Under the pieces are notes generated by a model. The model was not told where the DNA came from. It searched no databases and worked only from the letters and a program-made list of their open reading frames with translations. A stretch of DNA of 64,000 nucleotides from Daedaleopsis sinensis (lineage: Eukaryota > Basidiomycota > Agaricomycetes > Polyporales > Polyporaceae): contig CM066305.1 in the NCBI GenBank assembly GCA_033807695.1, positions 3,968,001 to 4,032,000 of the forward strand. The letters are read 5' to 3'. Below are positions 37,412 to 50,649 of this stretch, one piece after another (position 1 is the first letter of the stretch; each line of letters opens with the position of its first letter). The translations under genes and the position numbers were made by a program.

Positions 37412-39617
37412 ATGGACATCAAACACCCCCAGAGTCGCTCCTCGACGCCGACAGCTAACGAGACCACAACACGGGAGCCTGCGGATTCGAAGAGCAGTGT
37501 AGGTCACCATGCTGGTGAGAAGCCGCAGGAGTATGAGGCGATACACATCGTCGACTGGGAGGGACCGGACGACCCGGAGAGTCCGAAGAAGTGCGTCGTT
37601 CGCTGTATGCCCGCTTTGCCGGCATTGCTAACATCTTTCTGCCTACCCATAAGCTGGTCGTACTCGAAGAAATGGGCGATTACCTCCATCGTTTCGGCCT
37701 ACACGTTCATGAGCCCACTCTCGTCCTCCATGATGTCGCCGGCCAGCGAACGAATAGCCGAGCTTTACGGTGTCACAAACACGTCGGTCATTGCCCTCTT
37801 CACTACTATCTATGTTCTCGGATATGGTACGTCCCTCTCGTACATCGCCACCCCGATACTACTCGTCTAACTCGTCCGCAACACAAGCCTTTGGACCACT
37901 TGCACTGAGTCCGCTTAGTGAGCTGTATGGGCGTGCGCGAGTGTTGCAAGCAGGGAACTTCTGGTATCTTGGTACGTGGTATGTCTCTGGTTGACCTTGC
38001 TGTCTCCTCACTGCACACCTGTATAGCGTGGAACCTTGCATGCGCGTTCGCTAGGAGCCCCGCAGAGCTACTGATTTTTCGCTTCTTGTCCGGATTTGGT
38101 GGAAGTGGAACTCTCTCGGTACGCAAATAACCTCCCCTGATGCATCGTGTGGACGTTTCTGACGCGAGTACTGCCAGATCGGGGGAGGTGTCCTCGGAGA
38201 CGTATGGCGGCCCAGTGAACTCGGACAAGCCATCGCCGTATATTCACTCGCGCCGCTCTTGGGGCCGGTCTTGGGACCTATTTGCGGTGCGTGGATCGCG
38301 GAGAAAGGGGACTGGAGATGGGTGGTGAGTCTGATCTCACCCGTGATTTGCTCGTGTTCAAGGCGAACTGACATTGCTAGTTCTGGGCTCCGACTATCGC
38401 AAGCATAGCCGTTCAAGTGATTGGTCTCTTCCTCCTCACAGAGAGTGCGTGTGCTTCGTGATAAATGCTCGGTATCGCGTGCTCACTGATAGTATACCTC
38501 CTACAGCGTACCCGCCTGTACTCTTAGAGCGGAAGGCTCGGGTCATCAAGGAAAGCATGGCACTGGACCCCGAGAAAGGACAAACCTTTGAGGTCCGCAC
38601 GATATTTGATGGTCCGGACAGAGAGTGCGTGTGCATCCCTGGATATTTGCACTTGAGCCTCATATGTGCGTCTGCCATCTAGGTGGAAGAACATCGTCAA
38701 GAAGGCGTTAGTCCGTCCGTTCATGCTATTCATCTGCGAGCCCATCATTCAGCTGCTCGGAGCGTACATGGCACTGGTCTACGGCACGTTATACAGTAAG
38801 TATGGTCCCGCATTGTCTACGCTCTCTATCGCCTAACAGTCACCTTTTCCCGGCAGTCTTCCTCACCACATTGACGTCGATATTCCAAGGCGTCTACCAG
38901 CAGCCTGTCGGCATCGCCGGCTTCCACTACATTGCCCTCGGTCTCGGTCTTTCGGGCATGTCCCAAGTGAACGCGCGGCTTCTCGACGTGATCTACAAAC
39001 GCCTCAGCGACAGGAACGGCGGCGTGGGCAAGCCCGAGTTCAGACTCCGTTCGTCCCCGCTCACTGCGTGTGTACTCTCAAACCCTGACCAGCTGACGTT
39101 ACGCCCTGCGCAGCTCCGATGATCCCGGGAACGTTCCTCCTGCCCATCGGGCTGCTCCTCACAGGCTGGACGGCGCGCACGAGCGTGCACTGGATCGTGC
39201 CGGACATCGGGATCGCCATCATCGGGGCAGGGATGATTCTCAACCTCCAGTCCATTCAGACGTACATCATCGACGCGTTTACCCTGCACGCCGCCTCCGG
39301 TGAGCCACGACTGCTCGCTCCAGATTCATGTTCGATGGCTGACTTTGAATGTGTTCAGCACTTGCAGCAGGCTCGTTCCTGCGCTCGATCGCGGCCTTCG
39401 GCTTCCCATTGTTTGCGCCGTCGATGTACCAGGCGTTGGGGTATGGCAAGGGCGGCACGATCCTCGCGTGTGCGGCGATTGTCATAGGAATCCCTGCGTG
39501 CGTGGTCGAGTCCCCTCTGCATGGATCCACAGCTCACCTTTTCCCTACAGACCCTTTCTATTCTGGCGATATGGCGAGCGGATACGCAACGCTAGTCGTT
39601 ATGCGAAGAAGGCATGA
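37412..39617 (+). CDS. MFS drug:H+ antiporter, DHA1 type (copy 2)
   Basis: Twelve exons give about 517 residues from the ATG at 37412 to the TGA at 39615-39617. The same features as copy 1 are present: N-tail ending DWEGPDDPESPKN, WSYSKKWAI at helix 1, ELYGRARVLQAGN (motif A region), GPVLGPICGAW (motif C), EKGDWRWVFW, and a C-tail RYGERIRNASRYAKKA. All eleven introns share position and phase with copy 1 while their sequences differ, so the two genes are direct tandem duplicates separated by about 3.1 kb of relics. The first intron ends in an AAG acceptor. The protein looks intact. Efflux of toxic compounds is inferred from the family. Confidence 0.92.
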
Positions 39618-39906
39618 CACTTCAAATTCTTGAGTTCGCGACAGTTTTTACTATTCACGCGCACTCCAACGACCGTACTTATGCTATGTATATCATAATG
39701 GGTTCGGGGGGTAGAGTAATGAATGAAGATATGCATGATAAGAAACATGACAAGCTGCACTTTGGGCCCGAGAATGTTTCGAAGCATCTATATTCGCGAA
39801 AACCTTCACTTAAGATAAGTGATCCGTGGACAACAGAGGTCAATTCCGCGTCTAATCCGCTTGGCAAAGGGTCGCGACATGAACGAGGAAGAGCCCAGCC
39901 AGGATG

Positions 39907-41357
39907 TCATGCACGCGGTCGATGCGCCCTTGGAGGATGGTTGGCACGATGCATCTTTCCTTTTCTTTCCTCCATTTGAGCAGATCCACCGTCTTCATGT
40001 TCCAGTCTTGTCTCGACATCGGCAGCCTTTCTCTTCCGCTGCGCAGAACCCGCCTTCCCCACCGCGGCTTTTGCATTTTTCGGCACACGGTCTCCTTGAC
40101 TATTCGGTGCCGGAGGGACGTACGCGTCGGCATTCCTCGCTAGAACGCGCACAAACTGCTCGTCGTACCCCACGCACGTCATCTTGTACGTCCCGATCTC
40201 CTGCAAAACAGACGGACATATCTTTAAGCAACCAGTGGAGGGCGACGTTGTTGCAATGGAATAGCACCTCTTCGCCACGGTCGTAGGCGGCGGCGATGTC
40301 GTCCTCCGTCATCGCGTCCCGGACATCCTTGATGATAAGCTTACCGCCGTCTCGGTCCTCCTTCGTCATGTCGTAGTCCACACCTCGCTCCTTCCGGAAC
40401 CAGATCCGGAGGCAGACGTCGGTCCCCCAGTTCTGATTCAAGATCCCGCGCGCCCACGCGTGCCGCACCTACAAGCGCATACATCAGCCTCGGACAGCGA
40501 GCAGCGGATGAGCTCGGGACGAGCCCTACCTGCTTCTTCTGCTGCTTCCACGCGTCCGTTGTCAGAGACTGGCCCGGGGTGTACTTGTACTGGCCCATGT
40601 AGACCCACTTGTGGTCCCTGACGCGCACGAACGTCCGCAGCGGGCGCAGTGTGCCCTCCCAGCTCTCTCGCGCGCGCAGCGAGGAGAAGTGCAGGCCAGG
40701 ATAGCCTGGACGCGTGGGCGCGTGGGGCTCGAACGCGAGCGAGAGGAAGGCCCAGTCGTCGAGGTCGTGCAATTTGAGCCACTCCTTGCCGATTTTGGGG
40801 AAGGTGTCTCGGTGGTTCCCCCCGTAGAGCTTGTGGATGTATGGTCGGTAGAAACCGTACTCTGCAATGGCTTTGGGGACGGGGATGGGGTGGCGGTGGT
40901 TGATACCCTCCCATGTGTACGCTTCGAGGAGGAATTCATCATTCAAAAGATACTCTTCTTTGACCTTCACATCTGGCTTTGATTGACCAGTAAGTGTGAG
41001 CTGTGCCTAGTCCGTGCGCGAATCTGGATCTGAACTCACATTCCTCAATTCTTGCAACGCGTTACGTAGCAGATGGGCAGCCGGGATTGATCTCGCAATA
41101 ATTTGCTTATCCGCTTGAGCCTCGAGGTGTTCCTCCACGGGTTCTGGTTTGACTGCTACAGTGCTCGAGGGGGACTGCCCGGGGGTATCCGACCGTTGTT
41201 GGCTGGCTGCGCGAGAGGCCTGCCGTAGACGGCGTACGTCTGCGAGTGTTGGTAGCACGATCTCAAGCGTTGCGCGAGCTGTCCTATTACCGACGGTAGC
41301 AGAACTATTGCTACCATGTGAGACCTTGAATAGAGGACGTGGTTGATGGTCAGACAT
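39907..41357 (-). CDS. DUF6697-domain protein (copy B)
   Basis: Four exons (41357-41040, 40976-40530, 40468-40268, 40200-39907) give 419 residues. The core repeats copy A: YTWEGINHRHPIPVPKAIAE, YGGNHRDTFPKIGKEW, LDDWAFLSLAFEPHAPTRPG, FVRVRDHKWVYMGQYK, then VRHAWARGILNQNWG and, in the last exon, EIGTYKMTCVGYDEQFVRVL. The first exon starts MSDHQPRPLFKVSHGSNSS and contains an acidic KPEPVEEH element like KIEPEEDQ of copy A. The C-tail has a basic QRKRKAAD that may be a nuclear signal. The intron before the last exon starts gtgcta, an unusual donor, but both paralogues splice at the same place. Function unknown. Confidence 0.82.
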
Positions 41358-42089
41358 GTCGATATTAGACGAGGAAGACAGTTCAGAAATTTGCTCCTTT
41401 GATTAAATTACGAGTAGTCTGGGCAACGCCCACGAAGCTTCAACTGGAGGCGGTGAGATTATCCAGAAACACTCACTAGTACTGGTGGTGTAGAATCTTC
41501 AAGCTTCGCCGTTTCTCGCGAGAGAAAGATTCGGCGAGAGTCCAAGCGGGTTGATGGATCGCTCAGTTCCAGCTTCTGCAGCAGAGACGGGTAACCGGTT
41601 AATCTTCGGTCAGTAAACGGTCGAATGCAACGGTCGATACCTACTAACACCATGACAGCGAGCGACTCCGATACCTCTTGTGCTAGTAGGACCCTGTGGT
41701 TGAGATTGTTAGTCGTGTCGTAGACTTCAAGTGACTCAACTTGAAGCTCCGACCGGTCCGACCATGTCTGACTAACGAGGGGCAGCCGGCATGAGCGGCT
41801 CCAGGCAAAATATTGATTCGGAGAAGTAACCCGGCGTCATGGCGACTCCGACTCCCGAGTCTGAGATCAAAGTACGTTAACGGTACGCCGACCAGCCTGA
41901 AGGACACAGTTCGCTTCAATTTCAAGACCATTACCACTGCATGTCGAAGGAGAAGTGAGAATGGAAAGTACTACCGCTCATAGACTCACAGTACTTGCCG
42001 ACCCGGAGTCCAGAGCACTAGCACTGGGCCCGTGTGATCCCACCTCATCCGACTCCTAGAGCTAAATCTCTTCAGAATCAGAACCAAGT
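41358..42089. other. Intergenic, no gene recognised
   Basis: Short frames only; no repeats or RNA genes recognised. Confidence 0.5.
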
Positions 42090-42335
42090 TGCGAGAAGCA
42101 CATCCTCAGCCGCCCTAGTAGGACGACGAGGGCTCCACCTGCTCGCCACCGGTTCCCTCCGGCGCGAAGCGCTCGCCCTGGGGCGACGGCCGGCGGCAAC
42201 TTCGTCCTCCCGACTCGGAACCAGATCATCGACCGGTGACCGTATGGAAAGCGTCCACCTCGTAAACTTGTTCTCCGAGGGCACGAGCGTCGTCGCGGGG
42301 GCCACTTCACGTTCTGGAAAGCTTTCGAGCCATCT
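42090..42335 (+). pseudogene. MTA phosphorylase relic
   Basis: This stretch aligns over about 240 bp with the large exon of the MTA phosphorylase gene at 56187-57866 (opposite strand there). Matching pieces include the [20 protein letters not shown] region (here ggttccctccggcgcgaa, cttcgtcctcccg and ccagatcatcgaccg) and EGTSVVA (gagggcacgagcgtcgtcgc). Insertions and substitutions break the frame. It points toward the M35 gene exactly as the intact pair does at 54-58 kb. Confidence 0.82.
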
Positions 42336-42463
42336 TGATACAAGCAAATGTCGGACTAATAGTACATTGGCGATCAGCCTCAATCACTTTGGGCCTTCCT
42401 GAACCGGTACAGATGTTGCAACTTATATGTGGTATCAGCGATGTCTCCCTCCTCGCGAACCGC

Positions 42464-43997
42464 TTAGCACTGAGTGTTCTGGTAAACTTGGGTGGCAAAG
42501 CACTGCAGGGGCGCACAATGCCATCAGTACTCCCGCACAGCTTGCCATGATAGCACACGTACGTTGTAGTTGTCGGCATTGGTGACCGCCTTGCCGGGGT
42601 TCGTCTGGCCTAGGTTCATGTCGAACGCGCACCCGTACCCGACGTCGGTAGTGCCCACGACGGCGTGCGTGAGCTCGTGGAGGGTTGTACCGCCGCGGAC
42701 GTTGCGGGACGCGACAGAGGTATCGGTGCAGAGCCTGGACGAGGCGACCTCGTTATAGAAAATCGGGCAGTAACTGAGCGCAGTGCGCGAGCACTGGTCA
42801 GCGCGTACTATACGTGTAAGGGTGGAGGAGTGGGGACACACTATATGTTGGTAGTGGAGGTGACCGTGTAGGCGATGACGCCGTTACGGCAGACGCCGTA
42901 GGGGTCACTGCAGTTGAGGGTGCGCGACCTCGAGTTCTCGTTAGCGACGGCCTGATGGTGCAGACCTTAGTTCGCATCCACGCCCGTCAGCAATGGTAGT
43001 GAGACACTTACAGAGAGCACATTGTAGACCGTGCCAGCCTTCAAAAGGAGAGACCCAGAGAAGATTAGCACATGGTACGCAGGGAAAGTGCTCTCGGAGA
43101 ACGAGCACGTACCGGGGCAGTCCCAAAGTACGACCTGTAGAGGTTATCACTGGCACCCCTGCTGCTGATATAGTTGGCCGCGAGCAACGCGAGCGATTTT
43201 CCCTCCGTGTAGCTGGAGGAGTGTGAAGTGGTCAGCGTGCAGCGTGACAAATGAGGAGTGGACACTGGACTATGACCATCACCTAGCGGAGATGAAGCCG
43301 CCGTTGCTGTTGGAGCAGCTGACGACTGCGCGCTTCTCCATGGTCTTGAGGTCGCGCTTCTTGAGGTCGCTCTTCACGGTGACCGTGGCTTTATTTGCAG
43401 AGACCGTGTATGCGGCGGGCTTCGCGTCGGCCTCGATGACCTGGAAGGCAGTTGTGGGCTCGAACTCGAAAGCCCCAGTCCCGAGCGCCTCGAAGTTGTA
43501 CAGAGGGGCGACTGCAGTGGAGAGTCGTCAGCGCTCGCAACAGCAAAGCAGTGCGCCTGCCAGTGGAGGTAGGATTCACCGTTGTGCTCGACGACGACTG
43601 TCTCGCCGGCGGGGATGACGACGTAGGAGGAATCGTCGAGGGCGCTCATGTCGAGCTGGATCTTGACACCGGTGAAGTCGGCGGCGGTGCCGTCCTTGGT
43701 AACCACGAACGAGCGGGTCGGGAGCTCGTTGTCGAGGACAGTACCGTACTTGAGGATCTTGAGGGGCTCAGAGCCCGTGTTGGTCACAGTGGCGGTTACC
43801 TTGAGGTCATCGATGGAGTGGACCTCCGCCGGCGCTGTCAGGTGCAAGGATGAGCATGCAAGAATATGAATCAGAAAGGCGAGGGAAGTCATACCTGAGA
43901 GCGAGACCTCGAGGGCGGGGGCACGCTCGGCGGGGGTAGCGAGGGAGAGCGCGCCGGAGAGCGCGAGAGCGACGAGGGCGGTGGATAGCTTGAACAT
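42464..43997 (-). CDS. Peptidyl-Lys metallopeptidase (M35, Lys-N type), copy 1
   Basis: Lys-N enzymes cut on the N-terminal side of Lys and are secreted by wood-decay basidiomycetes. Eight exons (43997-43895, 43834-43580, 43511-43283, 43212-43113, 43038-43012, 42951-42842, 42773-42563, 42502-42464) give 357 residues. Residues 1-18 are a signal peptide, then a propeptide that probably ends at KKRDLKTMEKR, just before AVVSCSNSN. The zinc site is HELTHAVVGTTDVGYG, with the HExxH plus GTxD that define aspzincins. A 27-bp exon encodes AGTVYNVLS. The protein ends VYQNTQC. TATAAAA at 44080-44074 lies about 77 bp upstream. The intact paralogue at 54457 has the same structure. MTAP relic sequence follows its 3' end. 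Confidence 0.93.
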
Positions 43998-44073
43998 GAC
44001 CTGCGAATATTCAGGTGTGCGAAGACTGCTACAACTCGAGAGTTGCTGCCTCTCCATATTGCAGAGAGCGACC

Positions 44074-44080
44074 TTTTATA
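44074..44080 (-). promoter_or_regulatory. TATA box of M35 copy 1
   Basis: TATAAAA on the minus strand about 77 bp before the ATG; the paralogue at 54457 has the same box. Confidence 0.6.
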
Positions 44081-45788
44081 CCTGGAGGTATTCTCGCCGC
44101 TAGACAGTATAGGAACACTGTCTGCTTGGGTGGGCGAAAACCCGAAACAAAAAACCTGTCGATGTTCTACACTGTTTAAGGGAAGTCAGTATAGACGACT
44201 ACTTCAGCGCCCATCTGCTCACCCCTTCCTCACATTGACGACGTCGACCCACGAGTCAAACTCAAAGGCACAGCGATCGCGCCGAGCAGAATGCATGTTC
44301 AATAGAACTTGCCTGCGGTATCCCATAGCAGCTTGAACTACCAGGCGGCGGTGCACGGGAAAGGATGCTCTTTGACGGACTCGTAGTAGCAATCCCTACG
44401 ATAATGTTCCATGTTGCGTATAATCGTTTTCATCCTCTACAGATTACAAAAATTTGTGGAGGAGGTCGGGCAGTGTGGCATGGCGGGAGGTCACTTAGAG
44501 TGCACGTATTAGCTGATCATGAGTAATACGACCCCTCTCGAGATTCTGTTCCGAAACTCACTGGAGGTCGTGTGGACGCCATTCCAAGCGTTGGGGCATG
44601 GTACATGTGAAACGGCGTGAGCGTGGAGGTGTTCTTTCCGAACAGAACCGCACAGTCGATTCCTGATGTACGGAATGGACGAGGAGTATGGATATCAGGG
44701 AGCGCTTCGAACACTGTCCACGTAAAGAACAGGCACCAGCCGACCAGGAAGCCCTCCAAGCCAGTTCAGAAGGCCCTTCCTTAGCCTGTAGACGGGAAAA
44801 GAACTCGATATAAGTGTTGTCAATACCAACATTGGGCATAGAACTGTTGCATAGAGATGGAAGCACATCATGTCCGAGTCAGAAGAGACCTTGTCTGAGC
44901 ATTGAAGGCCTTCAAGTTGTAGGCTCGTGCCCTCCAGACGCGTTGAGTGCATTGCCCACTGCGGCGACCGTGCGGCGACCGTGTGAGACAAAGGAGAGAG
45001 GGCGAGGAAGGCCTGAAGATGAGAGTCGTACTACTAGTCGGAGAGTAGTTCTCCGTATTTCAAATTGGTCACGGTCACACCCAGGTCACACCCCTCCTCC
45101 TGACCGTGGTGCCGCTGAGTCGCCGCTCCCGTACTACTAGATGGGCTGGTAGCAATAGTCTACGGGTTGTACGTAGTTGTGAGCCCGACTCCGAGGATGT
45201 AGCGTCGCGCAAGTACTACTAGTACTAGACGCGTTCTTTCACTTCTTGTGTGCATCACCTGCAGCCAGTGACAGGCCGCTGCCACGGCGGCATCGGACAG
45301 GACTCAGAGCCGCCGCCACAATTCTCGGATGAGAGTGCGCCACGGTCCTACAATGGCAGCGTCACAGGCTAGTATCTCGTAAAAACCTTAAGAACAGGTG
45401 CATTCCTCCACACGCGAAAGAACATGCCAGCGAAAAATCTCACTGCCTCGAGGACAGTCGTGAGTGACAACTTCTTCAAGATTCGGCCGACTCGCCTTCC
45501 AATGCCCAACGATCAGCTGAAGGACGTCCATTATTCTGTCACGATTCCGAACCAGTGCGCTGCAACGTGTAGGAGTCTCCGTGCGGCTGGGAGTATAGCT
45601 GGGCATCCTGGCAAAGTTAGAAACGACGTTTCCGGCGTGGTGACGTACTAGTACTACCTTCAACATTGTAACATGAACAAGGAGATCGACAATGCGCTCT
45701 CACTCTTTGGGAACACAAGCAACTGGGTCATCAATCCTGTCTGAGAATAGACTTGACGATCAGAAATGCGTGTCCGACACTCGCAACA
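44081..45788. other. Intergenic, no gene recognised
   Basis: Short frames only. The decamer gtactactag recurs at 45028, 45131 and 45213, and other actagt-rich motifs are scattered here, but no transposon structure emerges. Confidence 0.45.
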
Positions 45789-47572
45789 TTAGAAGTCCAC
45801 CAATACAGCCTGCGTCGCGGGCAGGTCAAGCCCCTCGCTCAACACGACCGTCTCCCGCACCACGCCGCCCGACGGCGCCCCGCTCGCCGTCTCGAAGCTC
45901 TGCCCCGCCCACGTCAGGTTCGCGGTGTCGTCCGCGTGTTGGATCACCAGCCGCCGCGCGGACGCGCTCCCCGTCTTGCTCCCGCCCGCGAACGCGAAGT
46001 CGATGTGCACGCTCGGACGCGCGCCCGTGCTCGTCGTCAGCCACGGGTGCAGGTTGACGAAGACGGCGCGGACGAGCTTCCCGCTCTCGAACGCGGCGTA
46101 CCCGGACACGTCTGAGTCCCCGACCGGGAGCTCGACGATCTGGGACGCGCCGGTTTTCCCGATGAGTGTGTTGATGACGAGCCCGGCGTAGTACGCGGGC
46201 TGGACGTGCGGGGGCAGAGGCGGGTTCAGAGGCGAGCCGTCGACGATGGAGCGGTTCAGGCTGATGGGTTGGATCTGGTGAGGGACGGTCAGTGTGTGCG
46301 AATAGACGGTGGACAGGGAAAGAACGTACGAAGTTATATTTGTAGCCTACCCCTTCGTGGAAGAAGGCTTCCCGGATGCCTAATGTAGATGCCTGGAGGG
46401 TGTAGTCGATGGCCCACAGCGCGATGCCCGCCGTGTTGCTGACGCCAGGCGCGCCGTGGCAGGCGATACTGTTCGTCTCACTGCGAGGGGTGTGATAAGG
46501 TCAGCGCGTCACATGCATCACTGCTGGATGGACGACGACATACGTACCCAAGAATATACGGCAGACCCTGCGCATGGGTCGCAGCGATGTCCGCGTTGAA
46601 GATGGTCAGATTGCTCCTGATGGACGCCTTGTCCATGAACGAAACGAGCGGGAAGCTCCCGCCGTCGCAGAACACGGCCGAGTAACGGTGCTGCGAAATC
46701 CTGTCGAGCACGCACGCGAACCAAGGGGGCAAGGCACGTCAGCGATTCTCGTGCCTCGGCAACGGAAGTCAGGGGCGATGCGCTACATACACGGAGATGG
46801 CCTTCCCAGGCGTGCTGCTCAAAATACCAAGGTTGAAAATTTGCCGCGGGGTGAAGCCCTGGGCGGCGAATGCCGCGCCCTGGAGGGTGACGGGCCCGCT
46901 GCGTCCTGAGATCCCAGCCGCCTGCGCCACTTGCCCGGCGACAGAGATCCAGTCCGTGACGTAAACGTTGACGGTCCAGTTGCTCGGACGCAGTCCGTTG
47001 TTCTTGTACAGGTCCGGTTCGTTCCCCACCTCGATCAGGTCAAGCACCACCCCGGAGCTTTGCACGGCAGATGTCTTGAACGCTTTCACGATCGACTTGA
47101 CCATGTTGACCGCGTTCGTGATGTTGTCAGCGCCGAGGTTGACGCCCCATGTCATATGCGTGCCGCTCGGGAGGAAACGCGAGAGCTGGTAGTACCCGTC
47201 GCCGACCGTTATGCGACTCGCCTCTGGGAAGGGGGTGATCGAGTTTGGGGGAGGGAACTGGGCCTCGTCAATGGTGACTGTCGGCGAGAAGAAGGTTTTG
47301 TCCTCCGAATTCGCGCCAACGCGGATTTTGGGGGGTTGTCCGGTCAGCGCACCGAGATTTTCGAGCGCGGTGTGGACAAAGTCGTTGCGGGATGACGTTC
47401 CAGTCCAGTCGGGCCAGTGGTCCTGTTCGATAGAGAACGAGACGAGCGTGCGAGAAAGATTTTGAGACCCGGAGGGCGGCGTGAGCGGCACAGAGACGTC
47501 AATTGCGGCGGCAATATGTGTGAGTAGCGGAGCTACTACGGCAGCGAGAAGACGTAGAGACGGACGTGGCAT
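45789..47572 (-). CDS. GH79-family beta-glucuronidase, secreted (copy 3)
   Basis: Four exons (47572-46791, 46700-46548, 46480-46330, 46274-45789) give 523 residues with the same intron phases as copies 1 and 2. The first 23 residues form a signal peptide. The acid/base block is LIEVGNEPDLYKNNGLRPS and the nucleophile block GETNSIACHGAPGVSNTAG, so both catalytic Glu are kept. The protein ends LPATQAVLVDF with no membrane anchor. A TATATAAC element lies 48 bp upstream (47627-47620). Its 3' end has been copied at least twice elsewhere (35775-36140 and 59289-59374). It looks intact and secreted. Confidence 0.92.
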
Positions 47573-50500
47573 CGTGAGGAGGGGAGGGAGTGACGGAGAT
47601 GGACTGGCATGGCGATGTGTTATATACCTGAGGAGAGGTCAGACAGACTTGGAAGCCGTTCAAGCCGAGTTCCACTTACGTCGACGAAAGCCGTCTGTTC
47701 GAGTGGAGAAGCGACGTACGGAGGGCTCGAGCAGCCGCGCGGCTTCAGAGCGCATGTCGGCCACACTTCAATCGTGCGAGGGAGTGCTCCTGAAAATGGA
47801 AGGGATTGATTGTCCCTCTCAGGGAGCTGTTCTAGCCCGGGCCAAAATTAGAGTGCGCCATGTCTCCATGCCCGTAAGGGTACGCGAAAAAGGCGTCTTG
47901 CGTAGAGGAGACACGGTGCTGCACTACCTGGGAGGAGTTCGGAACCACTGTCGCTCGGAAGTTCAGCGCGATGTCGGGATGCGCGTTGAATATTCCTTGC
48001 ACGGATGTGTTCTTTGGACACTGCGGAGATTAATATGACAGACGATTGGTGTTTTCGTGCAACGGAGTTACTGGATGACGCACTGAGAAGCGTAGCATGA
48101 GTATCACCGGATCAGCATAGCGTGAGAGCACTTGCCTGGACTACGACTGTGAGGTAGGTCACGGTCAAAGGTTCGAACGCAAAATATACCGTCCGCCATC
48201 GATGCTGCGAAGAGGTGTCGTATGGACTCATGTGCCTCCTTTCCCGAGCATCAGCATACAATGTCGGAGACGGAAGACATGTGCCAGCCGCTTCTCAGCA
48301 TGCGGATCAGGGCCTGAGACTATATACGACTGTCCGTCACCCACAGTAGTTCAAAATTGCTCCGAGCTGGAGGGAAAGGCGGAGCTGAAGAGTGCTGTGG
48401 GTTCCCTCGCACGCAGATTGTGGCGTACATCGTCGCCGTAATGCCGCACGTTCCGAGCAGCTATTGGCAGATCTAGCTGAGTAGGGATGTCAGAAATACT
48501 CCGTCAGAAGGGGCATTCGCCCACAAAGTGGCACTGATGCGACCTCGCAGGAAGACTTGATTCCTCGAAGACGTATCGTCATGTGCGGTGAGCTATTTTT
48601 CTCAAATGTCACCGAATAGTGTAGCATGCGATAATGCGTGGGACACTCTGCCCTACCGGATGAGTGCTGACCCCAAGTTATGTAGACGCGGCACAATAGG
48701 AAGTAGTGGGGGCCTCATGATACATTGATGGTCCATGGGAGGACGTACCTGCAGTTCCGTACAAGTGATGATCGCTATCGAGGACCCGGCCCTGCATCTG
48801 AATAGCAGAATATCACATAGTAATAGCATACACCAGTCCAGTAATTTCCTGTTGTTCTGAGGTCCGAAGGGTGAACATGTCGATATTGCAAGAGGTAGAT
48901 GCCGATACCTTAGGCTGAGGCATGACTCCGAGTCGTCCGTACCAGACAGGTCCCATAACATGCCGGTAGTTCAACAGCCACTGTAAGCGAGCTCGTTATC
49001 ATAGCATACATGCACGCAGGAGAAATTGAAGGTTACATACCCACTAGTACTGACGGCAGGGCCAAGGACAGGATGGCGGTTAGAAGGTAGTGATTCGGGA
49101 CAAGCAGGATTGACGCGCGATGAATACTTTGCGTTGATGTGACTGCGTGATTAGTGACTTACTGTCACTGTGACTCCATCGTCACTCACTCGGCGTACTC
49201 GTTGGCGCCGACGTTCCCGACATTCCCCCACAGCGACGATGGCCGCGAAGTCAAAAGCTCGGTATGTCGTCCAAACCCTTTGCATGGCGCACACTTGCCA
49301 ACAGGGCTCAATAAACATTATGTAGGACACTCATCGTCCGGATGGTCTCTACAGCGCAGACGGGGTTCTTTTACACGACGCAGAGGCTGAGGCTGGGTCC
49401 GAGGTTAGCAGCGGTGAAGTACGATCCTCGAGGTGCGTATGGATGCCTCTCGAACGCCGACTGCATCGCTCACGCAGCCTATGATCGTTGAACAGTGAAA
49501 AGTCGTGTGCTCTTCGTCGAGAGCAAGAAGACGGGGAAGAAATAGACCTTCATCGACCCACTCGCTGTCTCTCGAGGCTCGGAAGCATACACATACATAT
49601 CGTACAATCATTGCTACTCGCCGCAGGGTGCAAGTGCGCCTTCCCCCCATGCGATAGACCAAGCTGAAGCATCTCAATCACTTGTCAAGCTGCCATGCAC
49701 CCAATGTAAGATGTCCTGCCGTCACGAAGTCACAGAGGTCCGAGTGTTGCCTCGGAGGGTGCTACGCTCACTCTCATCACAAGGTACGACTCGAGCACGA
49801 CGCGTATTTACTCACACGTCCCCCGCACTACATGCCCATTCGCCGGACCTACCATCCAGGTCAGTACTTCAGCGCAGCGTCATTGCATCCGGTGGCATGA
49901 TTGGTGTGCAGAATGTCTCACAGGTGTCTTCGCTCGCTTCGACGAACGCGTACAAGCCCACTCACCTGGGCATCTATCATTTCAGAAGTTTGTTTGAGAA
50001 GGCCATACCTACTGCCGCGCAGCTCCGGCGTATCCATGCATGACGGTCCGTCCGTTCATCGCCCTGTGGATCGTCTACTAGACCGCAGAGTGAGGATGCA
50101 CACCATGTCATCAAACGTCGATGACATTCTCCCCGCGGGCAGGTCTTCTGGGTCGACTGCTGACCGGGACCTCCGCTAACGAGTCGATCGCGGGTGGGAG
50201 ACTCGGGTCCACTCTCCTTGTTCGCGGCAGATGCACGGACAATACAAAATGATGGACTGATGATTGAGTCGACGCGATCTCCGATACAAGGACTCGAGCG
50301 AGTGCGTCAAACCCGGATAGCTGTGCGAGACATTTGCACTACGACGTAAACGGTGGGCGAGAGGCGTGCAAACGGAATACTTGTAACATTCGGTCGGTCA
50401 TGACGTACGTACATGTACATGTACAGTATAGATATGTATGTGCGTGCAAAGTTCTACTACATACGTATGGGAGAGAGACCATGAACATGGGAACAGTTAC

Positions 50501-50649
50501 ACGGCCGGACAAGATCATGATGCATGATGCAGGAACACTGCTCGCCGGGGGACGAGCTCGGGATGGGTTGGGGGGGTTGATACGCCTGTCGCGCCAGCGC
50601 GGAGTACATAAGGTGGCAAGGTGGACGGCGCTCACCGCACAAGTCGTTT
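47573..50649. other. Intergenic, about 3 kb, no gene recognised
   Basis: No frame has family motifs and no splice chain is convincing. A short palindromic run (gtacatgtacatgtac) lies near 50410. I see no transposon ends. Confidence 0.45.

Noticed and set aside
45028..45222. Recurrent gtactactag decamer as transposon ends
   Set aside because: Only 10 bp, three direct copies, no target duplication or inverted partner.
24563..47572. Secondary-metabolite cluster around the two MFS transporters
   Set aside because: No polyketide synthase, NRPS, terpene synthase or P450 is present; neighbours are relics and unrelated genes.
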